Shown: positions 22,361 to 36,240 of the stretch, piece by piece
Position numbering within the stretch: the stretch's first letter is position 1
Layout: every line of letters begins with the position of its first letter
Assembly: GCA_008360955.1 (NCBI GenBank)
Contig: LUCM01003995.1
Span: 42,651 to 106,650, forward strand
Direction of reading: 5' to 3'
DNA length: 64,000 nt
DNA from: Fasciolopsis buskii
Taxonomy: Eukaryota > Platyhelminthes > Trematoda > Plagiorchiida > Fasciolidae
Translations under genes and position numbers: made by a program
Notes under the pieces: model-generated
Seen by the model: the letters and a program-made list of their open reading frames with translations, nothing else
Told to the model about the DNA's origin: nothing
Databases searched by the model: none

Positions 22361-25300
22361 GGTACTCAGAATCAATTTGTTCTCTTACTTTCACCTTGGC
22401 ACACCACCTTTTTTATTATACACCCAGTTTCTCACTTTCCGTTCGATATCTATCCCCTTGATATAAATAACCCCTTCTCTCATACCCACCCATGGTCCTT
22501 AAGATGGGGTTGTACACAAAACCTTACCTATTTCGATCAGCTGCATTTATGTCATGGGTCCACAGATCAAACGGTTTTGTTCGATACAGTTGAAAGTTCC
22601 ATTAGCCGCCCATTTTCGATTGTGAGTCACATCCACTCGGTTCAAGAACAGGTGAACTCTATTTCGCTTGATGTAGCGTTTCCGTGTGAACGCGCGATGG
22701 ACATTCGGCATCAATTCCTCGGCAGGATTTCAGTGACGAAGTACTCCTCACGAGTGATCGTCATTTTGCGGATAGTTCATGTCACCACCTTGTTTGTTCC
22801 CGTACAACTTGCTTGGGTGAGTGTTAACTTTGAAGAAAAATTATGAACGGACCTCACAAATACAGTTCTGTTATTGAATCACTACGAGATGGGCGCTTTT
22901 CTTGCCTGTCCTTGACACTTGTGCTTATCTGCCTGTTTTCTTGACCTTGTCCTTCACTTTATCCTTTCCCAGTGAGCGTGAACTCACGATGATTCGATGC
23001 ATTGTCGGGTAGCTTTGAGAAGAAAATAAAATTCTCTATCAAAATTCTTGGACATATTTTCCCTGAAACTCGAATTCCAGGTTCAGAAGAAAATGAGACT
23101 AATCAAAATCCATGCATTGCACGATAGCTTCTCTCATTGGGTTGCGATGAAGTCACCCATTCTCTGCGACAGATGGCTAGGAAAACCAATATTTAAGCAC
23201 TTACAGATAGACGGTTACAAGGAACATGTATTTGCCCAGCAATTTATGTGTTTGTAGCTGAAGTGCGACGAGGCCGCACTGCCGAGAAAAGGCCTCGTCC
23301 ATATAAACTGCTCACTGGTTATGGTTAACGATGAACGTGCCTATCCGTGTGATGACCATAGGAATCAGAGTGAAAAGAAACAGGAAAATTAAAAATATGC
23401 TTTTAGAAAATTACGTGACATATGGCCCCGTACCTCTTATTTCCGCTACTGGCTGCTAATAAGAATCCAGACCAATCGTGGGACGCTACGTAGCATCCGG
23501 CCGATGAATATCGTTGCTGTTTCATTCTAAGCTTTCGTTGAGACATCCCACCGCGTCTAAAAATTTGGAAAAATCCCGACAGTTAGATTTTCCTCTTCGA
23601 TTGTTACTTCTCCCATATGATTTCAGGCTAACATCAGGACTGTTCAGATTTATATAAAAACATGCTTCCTTTTCGAAAGGTATGACAGTTGCTTGTCCGC
23701 TTGAAGACTGTAGAACAGTGTATCACGGTACCTGCGCTTAAATGCGCCTGCAGAGAGTTTCGACTCTATGCGGAAGAGATGTTGGTAAGCCAGTGGGATG
23801 AAATTTCCGACTGATTTTACCACAATTCTGATTAATATTGACACGATTTCTAGAACATGGAGGAAATGGTATATCTACGACATTTTCCAAGTCAGTTCCA
23901 GTCCTACGAAGAGTGAATATATTCCGCCAGCATTCTTGTGAGACCCTCGCGCGGCAATTGTAGGGTAGTCGTATAATCCCGTCGCTAAGTGTGTTTAGTT
24001 GGCGTTCTGTAATCCAAGTAGGATCTCGTTCTCTAGGGAGAACAAATCGGGTAACTTTAGACCAACCAATACGTTTTTTGCCTACAGACCGAAATTCGTT
24101 CTCTCTTCCAACTGACCAGTTTTCCGTGCACTCATAGCTGCCCACGTTGATCGCGCCGCTGCTTATAACTACTGTTCGAACTGTCCGTGAGGTTCAACCA
24201 AACGTGGGCACATCACAGGAGAAGGCATGTTCTCTTCTTCCGTCAACTTTGGACCGGTCCTATTGTTGATTTGGTAGTTGTCGGACTAACCATGTGTGTC
24301 CTTTCTTCCTAATCTGTGTGCTGCCGACATGCAAGGAAATATGGTTTCGTTCTTGAGTTAGTTCAGTCATACAACCAGTTGATCACATCTCACGAAAAAC
24401 ACTAAGATTTTCGTGACAATCTGAATTGATGATTTCCATAATATAACGTAACTTACTTTCTAAGGATTTGTATTCCCCGATCATTCCTCAATTGAAGTAC
24501 GCACTGTCCGTCATCCTCGTACTGTCTAAACTATTCCCCTAAAGTTCTTACGTCGACCTGCAATTTTTCGCCAACGAATGGTCGGACTATTCTTTATCTG
24601 CTTATTCCATTATCTTGGTAGATGTTCCTTCTTCTAAACTGACCATCTCTGCGATGCGACGGTTTTCTTGTCGTTATGATCAACGTCCACCCAAACGTGC
24701 TCAGATGACAGCGCAACAGACTGTTTTTTTAGCCAACCCACTCAAGTAACGTAAGCTTTCTGAACCCCAAAGCGAAATCGCTGTTGGTGTCAGGCTTTTC
24801 CCGGTTGAACGAAGTGGAACGACTCAAGGTAGCTGGCATTCCTGATTATGACACCCAGAGCAGCTTTTCTAAATGACAAACAATGAGCGAGGTGATAAAT
24901 GGGCAGAAACATATGCAGCATGAATCCAGAGTGGTAATGGAGCTCAATTTTTGATGGCAAATGCCGATAGTACGATAAAACTCCCTGAAATCACGTGGCT
25001 GGTTTCGATGCAAATGCATCCAAGCGGGAAATCTTCCGTCAAACCATCTCAAAACATAGGTACCGCTCAGCTCGCCTTGTACTAACATCAATTTGAAAAG
25101 TGACCAGTATGTGTCGGCGATCAGAGCGCTACCGAATCACACTGATTCATCGCAAAGGTGTTTGTCTTTTATTCAGGCCAACTTTCAAAACGATGGAAAA
25201 TAAGCGATGAACCACCGTGTGATTCCTAAATGGACTTATCTACTACGCACATTATCCGAGGTTTGACTGAAGTTCCAAATCTGTATTGGTAGGCTTATGA

Positions 25301-28300
25301 GGTGAAAACCATAAGATTACTTCTGAAAAAAGACGATTGTGAATTTACGTATTCTTGGCATCGAACTAACGCAAACTCTGTTTACAGCCGCTTGCAATGA
25401 GTGCCAGTTCAGTGCGATTGCATTATCTGTTATAAAAATAAAGACATACTATAAGTGACAGGACACTAAGTCTGCACACACGGGTAAATGTCACGAAATG
25501 ACTATCAATTGATGGTGGTCAGCCTCGTTCAACCGTTTGGTTAAAATGTTTGAGTAACTCTGGAATCATGTAACTCTGCCAAGCTTATGCCACGGTTGAA
25601 CACCTGACGGAATTGAATTTTGTATCTGTCTTGAAACTCCAACCTGGAGCCCAAATTTACACGATGAGAACAGCAAAATATTGTTAGAAACTGATTGGGA
25701 CTTAGTACATTATCGTTATTTGATTAGTATGCAGATCGGAATGATCTCAACGTGACCAGGGTTTAGATACTCAGCGGAAAAAGAGTACAGAACTTGTCGT
25801 GTTTAGAAGAGAACACACTGACTCTAGTATAAGTCATCAAAAGGAAATTTCAATCGCGTTGGTGTACTCACAATATCCTGTTTTAGTAATTGTTCGGGTA
25901 TATGCCCTGTTCTCTGTTCCTGAAACGAATGCCATTCAGTGCATGTGTATCTGTCAACCGATCAAAATAGGGTTGTGACCAAACCGGTCAAGTGAAAATT
26001 GACGCGATTTGATCGAAATTTTCAACGGGAACTATAAGCTTAGTGAACTGTACTGAATTTACAAAACGATCTGTGTTCCATATTTCAATGGGATTTTACA
26101 AGAACACAAATAACGTTCTTCAGTTAGTTGCCATGACCGAACTGACTGGTTACCTGATTGTTTTACCAGGTACTTTTGCCTTGGTGCATAGTCACGGGAA
26201 TGGGTCACTTGCTTGTGATTTATGGAGATCAAGCTGTTGACAAAAACAAAAATGAATATGCACTCGGTTTTTGTCAAATGAAAAACGTTTGTTTAAACTC
26301 CCCTGTCTTTCCTTAGTCCACAAAAACTATCATGGTCTTAGGATTTGGGAACGATAGCACATGCCTATCACCGGGGTCTACATCAATCCCGTGGAAAATG
26401 CAACGCGAGCTGCGTGCAAAATGTGGTAGTGGTCAAAGTGCTCGCAAATCTTTGGTTAGGTAAATTTGCACACACACAAACACACACATACACAGATACA
26501 TACACACAGCCGTTGCTGTCACCGTGTCCGCTCAAAGGAAAACGTCTTTTATTATTTTCATCCTATTCTGCTGATGACAGAAACACTCTCATCACCTTAT
26601 CAGCCGATATTCGATTATCGAAGTAGATATTGGAGAGCTATCTGAAACTTTCAAAACGATTGATCTTGGTGCACATAAGCTTTCCTTCCCCCATGGGTTA
26701 GTGAAATTTTCCCATTGCTTGACAGAAGTCCTGTCATTCATGGCACACGTTATTTCTGCTTAGAAATTTCGTCGCACCTTGGGGTTGGAGAGTGGCCGTC
26801 AAGTTACCGGAACAACCAAACCCTCATCTTATTAGATTATTCATACACAAATTACAAACGGATGCTGTGACGAATGCAGATTTGACATATCCATTACCCT
26901 GATCAGTGATCAGCCTACCTGCGGCGGAGTCGTACTGATTACAACAATCGGTAAGTTTGTTGCGAATGCCAAATGAGAAGGCCAGTTAATGTGGATGGGT
27001 CAAATTAGCCGGCAAAATAAACGATCAGTGAATCGAGACTAAGAGGAAAACAGTATGAACGAAGTGACTTACGCTGGTAAACAATGCTTGTTTGGCAAAA
27101 TTTACTTTTCTCACAAGAATTACCGAGAACGGGAGTTAGAAGCGACTTTTGATTGGCAAGTCAAAACCAAAGCAGCCATTCATTTCCTTTTCCTGTTTTA
27201 AATCAAAAGAATTTGGACAATTTTGTTCATTTTGACAGAATGGGGATATCTACGTGATTTCCCATCAGTACGTTTTCCATACGTCAGAATAGTGTGAATA
27301 ATGGCGTTATGTGTAACGAACCTCTGAGTGAGATTAAGACCGTCGACGTAGGAAAAACCTATACAAATGGACGAATAAGAATGAAGAATTTGTAAATCAA
27401 GCATTTGAAATTTGGGATACTTGCCATACTTGCGCATACAAAGGGGCATATACTTGGTGGCACTATGGCTTTCTGAGATAATTGATAATGTGTAATGGGG
27501 GCTACCGTGATCCGTTTACAAGGTGGTAACAAAAGACACAAGTTCCCGACCGGTGATTTCCTATGATAAGATGGAAGTGCACCTACGGAGTTGACCAGTT
27601 CTTCTCAAGGGATAGTTGGATACAACAATGAAATGGTCACTGCCGTTCTTGAATTCAATCTTGCTGTACTGATGTCATCAGGCGATTTTATGCGCTTTCG
27701 TTCGCTATTCACCCGTTCTTGAGTAGAAATTTATTCAAAACGGTAACTCACCCGAAAAATACAATGGCAAGTTGCATTTTCCTAAAAACGTTACGAAACT
27801 CACAAATGGTCAATAAGTAAGGCTATTGCAAATACTGACAACAGATAATTCGGTGAGTTGCTCCAATATTTCAAGTTTTGTCGATTTTACCATGAACCTC
27901 ACGCGTTTCTAATATTTTTGGGAATCATATAATTCAGTCAAGTTGGAATATTTCTTTCAGATATTGCAGCTATACGGAGGCGCTGAGGTTGATTAACTAA
28001 AACATCAAAAAATCTTTCTAGCCGTGCGTTCGATTCAGTCAGTCAAACAACCAGCCATTCGGCCAATTTATTTTTATTTAGTTATGATTTAGGTTTGTTA
28101 CATTTCAGAGTACTTCACAGGCCCATCCAGTTACGTAGGGATGCATGCGAATGGCAGTGCTAGGATGCAAGGTATCGGTGATTGGAGCCGTCGATCAGCA
28201 CTGCATCAATCTAGAATTGCCATGCATAGGCGCAATTCGCGTCGGATGTAACGGATGGCTTATGCTGTCGAAATAATGCGTTTTGGCGTTCCCTCAAATC

Positions 28301-30437
28301 TTTGCTTCAATACTACTAGGATGCGCGTGAAGGCGTGTCTACCTCAGCCGTCTAAGTCGGATGTGAGAGTGGCATTCGCGTTTGTGTACGAATCAACTTG
28401 CGCTGAAAGGCTGGGAGAACAGTTACGTCATCGTATGGCTAGACGTATTCAGATCAGAATGGGAAAGCGGTTCAAAAAGAAGACGTCAGTGGAAGTTATA
28501 CACAAAATCCTTGTATCATGAATGGCAGCGTGTATTGCTTCAACAAATCACAAAGCCGATCATGACAAATCGCACTCTCTCTGCAAATGTTTGGTGATAT
28601 CGATTGCCAAAGATTTTGCAGAGGTGATACAAGACAGTTGATGACAACTCGCTTTGTGTCAACATAATGTTTCTATATCTTGGTGTTTGGCGTTGAACAA
28701 AGCAGCGGTCTTGATGAATTTTCCATTATGTTGAACTTTTAGTATGCTTTTAGTTTGTTCTAGGGATCGGTTGAGATATAACGGAATAAACGCCGGAAAT
28801 AGATCATTCAGTCGCCGGATTTGATATTTTCCTTTGAAAGTAGTTTAAAAACGTTCAGCTATCTGTAATGGCTGACCAGACTGCGTTGGAAGAAATTTCT
28901 CATTCGAATGATTGCTACTTCAGGTCGACTTTGAGCTGATTTCAGCATGCACATCATATACTACGTGGTTTTGTAAGCGGCCTGAGACTTTTGTGGTTGA
29001 TAAGGCTGACTGTTTTTTTCTTCTGAAACACTGCGTAGGCCTTATCCGACCTAGGAGAACAGAAAAAAATGATTCAGGTTATGAAGTACAACTATTTCAC
29101 TTACTCCTCTCAGTCACCAACAATAGAATGAAAAAATACAATGGAATGAGCTTGACAGATAGCGCTTTATTTACATTTACCAACAACATAGAGTGACCTG
29201 TGGAATGAGTTCGTGGGATCCACGCCGGAGAAAGCCAGTCCTCGCGAGCAACTGTTTCTTAGCCCAAAGCGTGGACTGTTCTACTCTGATATGCCTAGCA
29301 CCATTGAACATCATTAATTTGGGGTTTATTTTGCGCACTGTTAGTTTGTGAGATTTGAGGCTTTGCGTTTGAAGTGACCGGTAATTTGGCTTTGGCATGT
29401 AAATTCGTGGAGAATTGCGTCATCGCTTCTGACAACCATTTCGGTATGGGCTCCGAAACTGGGTGTGTCAAGTGGCGACCAGTTTTGCCAAAGTATACGT
29501 CACTTCAATGGCAACCTGTGAGACATTCGGATCAGCAAGACAGTTCGCGTAGTTTTGGAAAGCTTAACCTTTTGGATGACTGCCTTAGATGCAATTGCGC
29601 TGGTGACTACGTGTGTCTGATGATCGATTTAAAATTGCCATTAATTTGGCTAAATAAATGGTCACTTTTACTTTGGGAGAACAACGAAAGTGTGCTTTTT
29701 TTCTACTATAGCTGATTATTCCCACAGTTTTATCAGCTTTGGTGTTATCCGATGAAATTCTTAGGATGATCGTTGGCTAACAACTTTTTTTTAGTAAACT
29801 CGTCATTTGGTACGTGATTGTGAGTGTATACTTTCTGCATTGTGCTGAAGAGAGTTTGAACTAACACGCATTTGTATGCGACTGGTGAGAAATAGGAGAG
29901 CTCTAACGGACGTCCAGACAGAACGTCTTTGTGGTAGATGCCACTTGGCCCTGTTCCATCCTGATTACGGGTTGGTAAAATAGATTGTTTCCCTGGTTTT
30001 CCTGAGGACCAAAAAACTTGGCATGAAAGAACTCGGATTAAGAACAAAAAGAATTAAATGCTCTCTGTTAGACAAAATTAAGAAGCGATATGAAAGAGAG
30101 AATTTCTGAATATCATAATTCAATAGCTGTTCCATGTTCCTCAAGAACGAATCGGGCAAAAACTTCCCATGGCTATCCCGTCAGTCTGCAGCACAAAATA
30201 GCATTTTAAAAGTGCCCGTCGAGAATGGATAAAAGAAGGCTGTGTAAACGCACGGTACCACACAGAAAATCAACGGTTTCATGAACAGACAGTATTGTAA
30301 AGTAGAGAATGTGTGGGATTTGTCGGGACTTACTGAGACGATGGCGAGGGGATCTCACAGTTCAAAAGAATTTCGTCAGGAGAAATTGAAGAACCTAAAA
30401 CAAGATCTAGCAATCCATATGCAAAGGCGGACAAAAG
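22361..30437. other. Troponin I 3' flank and gene-free interval
   Basis: After the troponin I stop I find no exon with recognisable homology. Longer open frames (for example - strand 23738-24145 and + strand 28255-28521) lack motifs and splice context. A CA-rich microsatellite lies at about 26470-26508. The rest appears to be intergenic. Confidence 0.45.
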
Positions 30438-31815
30438 GAATGTTACAGTTACTCTAAACAGATTGGATTACGAGTCAAAGGTGGCCGAGCACCTGTAGGA
30501 TGGACCTTATGAAAAAAGTAGAAAGGAAGAAAGTGAACGCATCACTCAACAAATCAAAGACTCATACAAACAAGCGCCCATCTGGCTTGAAGGAAAAACT
30601 CGGGAAATCTCTGTGGTTCTCAATAACACCGAAAACAAGCAGGTTTGGGAGATTTTACGGCTGATCAAAGATCCGCAAACCCGATGTACCCATTCGTCCA
30701 ATTGTTGACCGCACTTCTTGTGGAACGTACAAACTAGTAAAATTTTTCAGTGGATTATTAATACTGTATCAGAAGATGGTAGTAAGTCATATCAGTGACT
30801 TCTATGCGCAGAAATACTTTGAACTAGAAAACGATTAAGTTGCTGTGAGTTTTGATGTGGACACTTTACACACGAGTGTACCCATTAAAGACAGTCTGCA
30901 CTATTTATATTCATTGTTAATATCAGACACGTCCTTAGAAGAGCGAACCGTACTAGCTCCATCCGAAATTATCAGGGGTATGGAATTTTGCCTCAAGTCA
31001 ACATACTTCACGTTCAAACATGAGTTATACAAACAAACGGATTGGGTGACCATGGGGTCAGCCATATCCCCGTCGTAGCATACATTTTCCTACACTCAGT
31101 TGAATCGAAAGCCTTAATGGCTTTTATTCACCCTACTTTTGTATGTGGATGATGCATTTACAATCACCAAGTCAGCATACAAAGATAGATTTCTTCAAGC
31201 TCTCAATGAGCAATGTGGATCTATTAAGTTCACAATGGAGTCAGATGACACCAGTAAAGTCACCAGCTTCTTAGATTGTCGGCTGAAAGTTAATGACTCA
31301 CAAAAATTCAATGTTGGCATTCACAGAAAATCCACACATTCGGATAAGTATTTTGATTTCAGTTCATCTCATCCACAATGCGTGAAACAGACACTTATTT
31401 CCTCGCTGGCCAACCAAGCTAAACAGCTATGCAGTGACGATGCTGAACCTGAAGAAGAACTAAGACATTTACACGACATCCTGGATGATCATTACTATCT
31501 GCCACGCCTCATAAGAAAACAACTAGAAGCTTGCACATCAGCAATCAAGAAGAAGAAAGAAAAGAAGACTACGGCGTTCGTCTGAATTTTGTATAGATCA
31601 GGAATTTGGGAAGCACTAAGAGGAATCGGGGATGACTTTGACATTTGCACTTTCTCCCGGATGGATAATACGTCGAAATGCTGCTTATCAAAGGCTAAAT
31701 ATCAAGTCGGTGTGCACGACCAAAACAACTGCATCTACAAAATCACTTGCAAGGAATACCTAGTAGAATACATTGGACAAACCAGCAGACAACTGAAGAC
31801 GCGGACTACAGAACA
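30438..31815 (+). pseudogene. Penelope-like retroelement: RT and GIY-YIG ORF, broken
   Basis: Decayed polyprotein of a Penelope-like element (PLE), which couples a telomerase-related reverse transcriptase to a GIY-YIG endonuclease. Pieces in order: an N-terminal part with LDYESKVAEHL near 30460; PDVPIRPIVDRTS from about 30681; RT motif A SFDVDTLHTSVPI at 30848; motif B TMGSAISPS near 31050; motif C YVDDAF at 31142; a thumb/linker to 31585; and the GIY-YIG start CIYKITCK then YIGQTSRQLKTR at about 31732-31806, where the assembly gap cuts it. Stops at 30836 and 31076, a frameshift before YVDD and a stop at 31583 show that it is dead. Flanking copies of its 3' end lie at 55.5 and 59.1 kb. Confidence 0.88.
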
Positions 31816-32140
31816 NNNNNNNNNNNNNNNNNNNNNNNNNNNNNNNNNNNNNNNNNNNNNNNNNNNNNNNNNNNNNNNNNNNNNNNNNNNNNNNNNNNNN
31901 NNNNNNNNNNNNNNNNNNNNNNNNNNNNNNNNNNNNNNNNNNNNNNNNNNNNNNNNNNNNNNNNNNNNNNNNNNNNNNNNNNNNNNNNNNNNNNNNNNNN
32001 NNNNNNNNNNNNNNNNNNNNNNNNNNNNNNNNNNNNNNNNNNNNNNNNNNNNNNNNNNNNNNNNNNNNNNNNNNNNNNNNNNNNNNNNNNNNNNNNNNNN
32101 NNNNNNNNNNNNNNNNNNNNNNNNNNNNNNNNNNNNNNNN
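31816..32140. other. Assembly gap (325 N)
   Basis: Undetermined bases that fall inside the GIY-YIG domain of the Penelope-like element. The gap may be a nominal size. Protein frames drawn across it are meaningless. Confidence 0.99.
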
Positions 32141-32280
32141 TAACATACGTTTGGGATGTGAACGTTCCCTTAGTTATTCGACTGTAAAACTTACCTTGGT
32201 AAAGACTACCCGCGGTAGTGGAAACATTGCCAACGCTGTTATTAACATTATATCATTCACGATGCGGAATTGCTTGCTGC
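32141..32280 (+). mobile_element. 3' end of the Penelope-like element
   Basis: Sequence after the gap matches, in reverse complement, the terminal repeats at 55482-55620 and 59096-59202. Shared blocks are GAACGTTC, AAGACTACC..GGTAGT.GAAAC and TTAACATTATATCATTCAC. The core at about 32190-32230 holds a short hairpin followed by GAAAC, a degraded hammerhead-like motif. Compared with the other copies it lacks roughly 17-20 nt after GAAACATTG. Confidence 0.75.
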
Positions 32281-34810
32281 GTTTTGAATGGAAACGAGTA
32301 TATTCACAATGAACTGAGCAGTTTGGGGAGAGGCTGAGTTGTTGGATTCTTAATATGGATCTCAGTGGTGATCGTTTGTAAATTTTCTGTGATCAACTAA
32401 AACAGTATCCGTATTCTGATTGATTTCAATGGATTATGAAAATTTCCGTGCATAAATCCACTTGGAATTAAAGCTTGAGTGCATTTGTCTTAACATTTGT
32501 GTTTATGGACCATTACGTGTTCTTCTTCATTCAAAACACCATGAATGAGTTGAGAACAGTGAGTAGTCCTTCGGTTAGCTAAAATGGGTTCATTAAGGGA
32601 ATAAAACAAGGGGATGGATTCAAACAGTTGACCACTAATCAATCGCTGGCAATACGGTCGGAGAAAGTGGTGAAACGATCGAGGAAAAAAGAACACGGGA
32701 GCAATTCCTATGCTGCTTTTTTGTCCCTTATCCACCAATCGCAGTATTGTTCCATTGCGATCATCGCAATTGAGGGGCTTCGAACTGCAATAAATTTTGC
32801 ACTTTCTGAGTTTCGCATCGTAGTTTAAAAAGAGAAGTCTCGTGGCAGATATTGCGGTACACAGACGTTCAGCTATTAAACCACAACGGATACTACACTT
32901 GGTGAACTTCATAGTGAGTTTTCATTTCAGTAGTAAGTTGAAATGATGTTTAGTTTTTAAAATGCAATATGCGAGTCACCACACTCCAGTATGGGACCAC
33001 GTGTCGAAACGTAGCCGCATAATTTGCTTTTTCAATCGCGTTCTAGAATTAACAAAACTGAATTCGAACTCTATCAGCTGGGGCTAGGGACGACATCGTC
33101 TGTTATAACTGGGCAGAATAAAAAGGGTACAAAAATCTTGGCTGATGATTCCTAATATAATACGGAACACGTAAACTGTAGTCTCATGATTTTCAATAAT
33201 TGATACTGAGTTCTAATTTTACACAATGAGTTGTTTTCTATCGAAATGAGTTGCTGTTTGAAGGCGAAATGGCAGAAACAGTTGAGCCACTAGGCAATTC
33301 TCCAACTGCTTACACGATGCTCCGTCAATGAAGCTGATTTGTTGTCCCACTTTTTAATAATTGTATTTAATACAAACACTTAGTTATAATGAGGCTGACG
33401 GTATGGATGTGAACTGAAGATGGAGTGCGTTTTGAATGTTTTCGCCAAGCCTTCGTAATCAGAGACGGGACATGAAAGGCTACAGATCTGGCTTGGCAGG
33501 TTCTGTATGGGGGTGGGGTCATTAGTAAATTGTTTATCAACGTAGCCATTTCGATCAAACTTTGGCGTGTAATTTCTGAACACCACCTTGTTCTTTGGCC
33601 CCGAAATGATTAATAGCCTTGTTGTCAAGTCATATCTATTTTAGTATGGTCGCGTGACTGTGTGTGCGTCTACAACGAGAGGTGACATCTTAGAGGACTG
33701 ATATTGGAGAGTCTGTTCGTGGGGATTGTCCTCAATAGATATGCATGCACCGACTATTGCGGTGGCCTCATCCGTATTTTTCAGTGCAGATTACGAGCGG
33801 TTAAATCAATTTCTCGTCTTCTAACTGTTTTTAACAAATCAACTACCCAGTGGATTTTAGTAGTAGAAACGATTTGTGGGCGAAATCATTTTTCAAACAG
33901 TATTAGTATTCGGCTGGTTGGTCATTGAAAGCAGAAAGCTTGGCTATTGCCGAAAAGCATCAACGACATCTATTCACATAGAATAATTCAAGAAATGAGG
34001 CTGATGTTTCCTCTAAGGTCCTAAAAGAGAAAACACTCGTTACGAGATTGGCTTGCCACAATCCATAGGGAATGAACAAAGGCCGGTAAAGAAAAGGAAT
34101 TAAATGTTGTCTTGGCGATATTGAAAAAAACTGCTGAATAAGAACGTAATGACAATAAATGTTCATTCACATTCCTTTGTCTTCTTTTTGTGCAACTGTT
34201 TAGTCACATTGCATATGCATTCCTTATAATGTCAGACAAAAGAAGAACGTGTGCCACGTTCTCCACGTTCTCATTGCTACCTTGATTACTGTTCGCGTGC
34301 GATAATGATAGCAACATCAATACTAATAACCTTTATTCCCATTGAATCTAGTGTTCAAAAATTGTATAATACTTTAGGACCAAAGCTGTGATCGCCGAAA
34401 GGTTTCCAGGTGGAGAGAAATACTTCTTAACCATAGTCGCTTATCAGAATTTCAGTTCGAGGTTTGAGCGCAGTTATCTAAATAACCGAATAATTTGAAT
34501 CGGACTAAATAAAGATAACAAATCAGGCCGCGCAAAATTCTAGATAAATCCATCCTCATAGACGATCTGTCTCGTCGATAACAGTTGCGCTGCTTGACCC
34601 TAAAAGACACCTCTTTCCCGATGATGGTCATGTTAAAGGGGGATGCTCATATCCCTGACACATCAAATGACAAGGTGCTTGAGAAACGACGTGAGAGCAT
34701 TCCGGATCCCGGGAAACATTGGAAAAAGAAGAAAGAAGCCTTGCAAACAGTGGACATTAAATACAACTCCATGCTATGTTGGTCTTACAAATAATGCATA
34801 TCTTTGACCA
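32281..34810. other. Gene-free interval
   Basis: No exon, transposon protein or tRNA-like unit recognised. Open frames on both strands are short and have no motif. Confidence 0.45.
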
Positions 34811-34978
34811 TGACAGTAGCGTAATGGCTAAGGCGTTTGACTCAGAATCGTTCGTCCCGGGTTTGCGTTCCAAGTCGGGAGCGGTGGACGCGCACTGCTG
34901 ATGATTCCTAACAAGTGCTTCCATGGTTTCTTTATGGTGAGTTGAGCGATGATATCACATGGTGAATTATTTCATAAT
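34811..34978 (+). mobile_element. tRNA-derived SINE, family B
   Basis: The head has a good A box (TAGCGTAATGG) and a degraded B box (GGGTTTGCGTTCC). The body has CACTGCTGATGATTCCTAAC and the tail GGTGAGTTGAGCGATGATAT. About 55 bases of the tail are essentially identical to the copy at 46379-46480, which points to recent activity. This copy lacks the 17-18 nt (GATGAAACAGCTG...) present in the 46.3-kb copies. It directly abuts a LINE fragment. Confidence 0.8.
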
Positions 34979-34984
34979 AGTTTC

Positions 34985-35760
34985 GTTAGACGCTCGCAGA
35001 TCTGTTTCGGCGAACGCCGTCAGCTGGCCAGGAGCCTGAGAACTGACCGCAACCAGCAATGGTGGGAGAAATGTAGGAAATTGACAAAAGCTTTGGTCAC
35101 TGACAACAGTTACAACCTTTACCGTCCGATTAAGAACGCCGGTCCATTGGAGCTAAATTTAAGCCAGGTGATCAGGTAATCCAAAAAATTGTGATCCAGT
35201 TACATTGGCGTCGGATGAAGGGTTCGAAAAACTATTTTAGGGAGCACTTCGGTTGATAAACATCAATAATGGACGTCCCGTTTATGCCGGGTAGTCAGAC
35301 AATGAAGATAGATATTGGTCGATCAGTAGAAATGAAAGTCATTAGTAAGATATGCTGTCGAAAATGAGAAGGGGTGCTGGATCAAGTGAACCGTTTCGTC
35401 CTTTTCGAAGAAGTTGTGTTAAGAAAATCCTAGGATAAGTCTAGAAACTGAAGCAGATTCACAAGATCTGAGGAAATCTGATGATTGTAATGACTTACAA
35501 AAAGGCTAGCACATCATAAGAAAACCAGAGTCGAATTGATTCATATTACCTCCGGTCGATCATTTAAGATTAGCGAAACACTTGAGCTTGAGAATCGGAC
35601 TGATTTTCGAACCGTTTGAGTTTGTGCTGATCACTTTGCCTTCCAAGGCAAGCTGCGCGTCTAAGATCTGTCTTCTCTTATTTCAAAGCGGCCTTTGACT
35701 CAGTCGATCGTGCATTTTGTGTCGGTGTCTCGCATTAAAGTACAGCTCACAGTTTCACTC
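34985..35760 (+). pseudogene. Decayed LINE (CR1/RTE-like) fragment
   Basis: A piece of a non-LTR retrotransposon ORF2. The segment ahead of the RT domain is readable as NQQWWEKCRKLTKAL, then NLYRPIKNAG at about 35053-35140, a motif pair typical of fluke CR1/RTE-type LINEs. Further on, in another frame, YFKAAFDSVDRAF at about 35679-35717 is RT motif A. Stops and frameshifts lie between. No endonuclease domain or catalytic YADD is readable. Confidence 0.75.
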
Positions 35761-36240
35761 ATTTCTCAGTCCCTATTAGTGGCCAGCCGAAGTCAACTTT
35801 CTGCTGTTAGGGATCTAGTCGATTAAATCTTGAAATAAGACGTTTTCCAGAGTTGTTTTCTTACTTTCTCATTAATGCAAAAAGGAGGGATTATAAATAT
35901 AGCCATATTCTCAGATGAGAGTATTGAAGTTGTTATCTCCTCAAACAGTAAATGATCAGATTGAGAATGCCCACCAATGTTGTTTCCGAGTGACAACCGA
36001 GGAAGAGGTCTCCAATTTCCTTCGGAGCCTAAAATACTATTTCTAATGACGGATTGGTCAGAAGCCGAATCTTTTTCCTCCAACGAAAGAGTCTGGTAAA
36101 GCAGATAAGCTGTGTTATCTAAACATGCACACATAAAAAGCATCAGTCGGCTTTGGCGATTGAGGCGATTTGTCGTAAACGTGAAATTAAATAGGAATTG
36201 GCAGATTTAACAAATGTAATAGGATACGAATAGGAGAATT

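Noticed and set aside
23738..24145. 135-codon - strand frame
   Set aside because: No recognisable domain; I considered a retroviral-type integrase tail but could not see its motifs.
31589..32187. Open frames running through the N block
   Set aside because: Frames across undetermined bases are artefacts; only the sequence before 31816 supports a GIY-YIG start.
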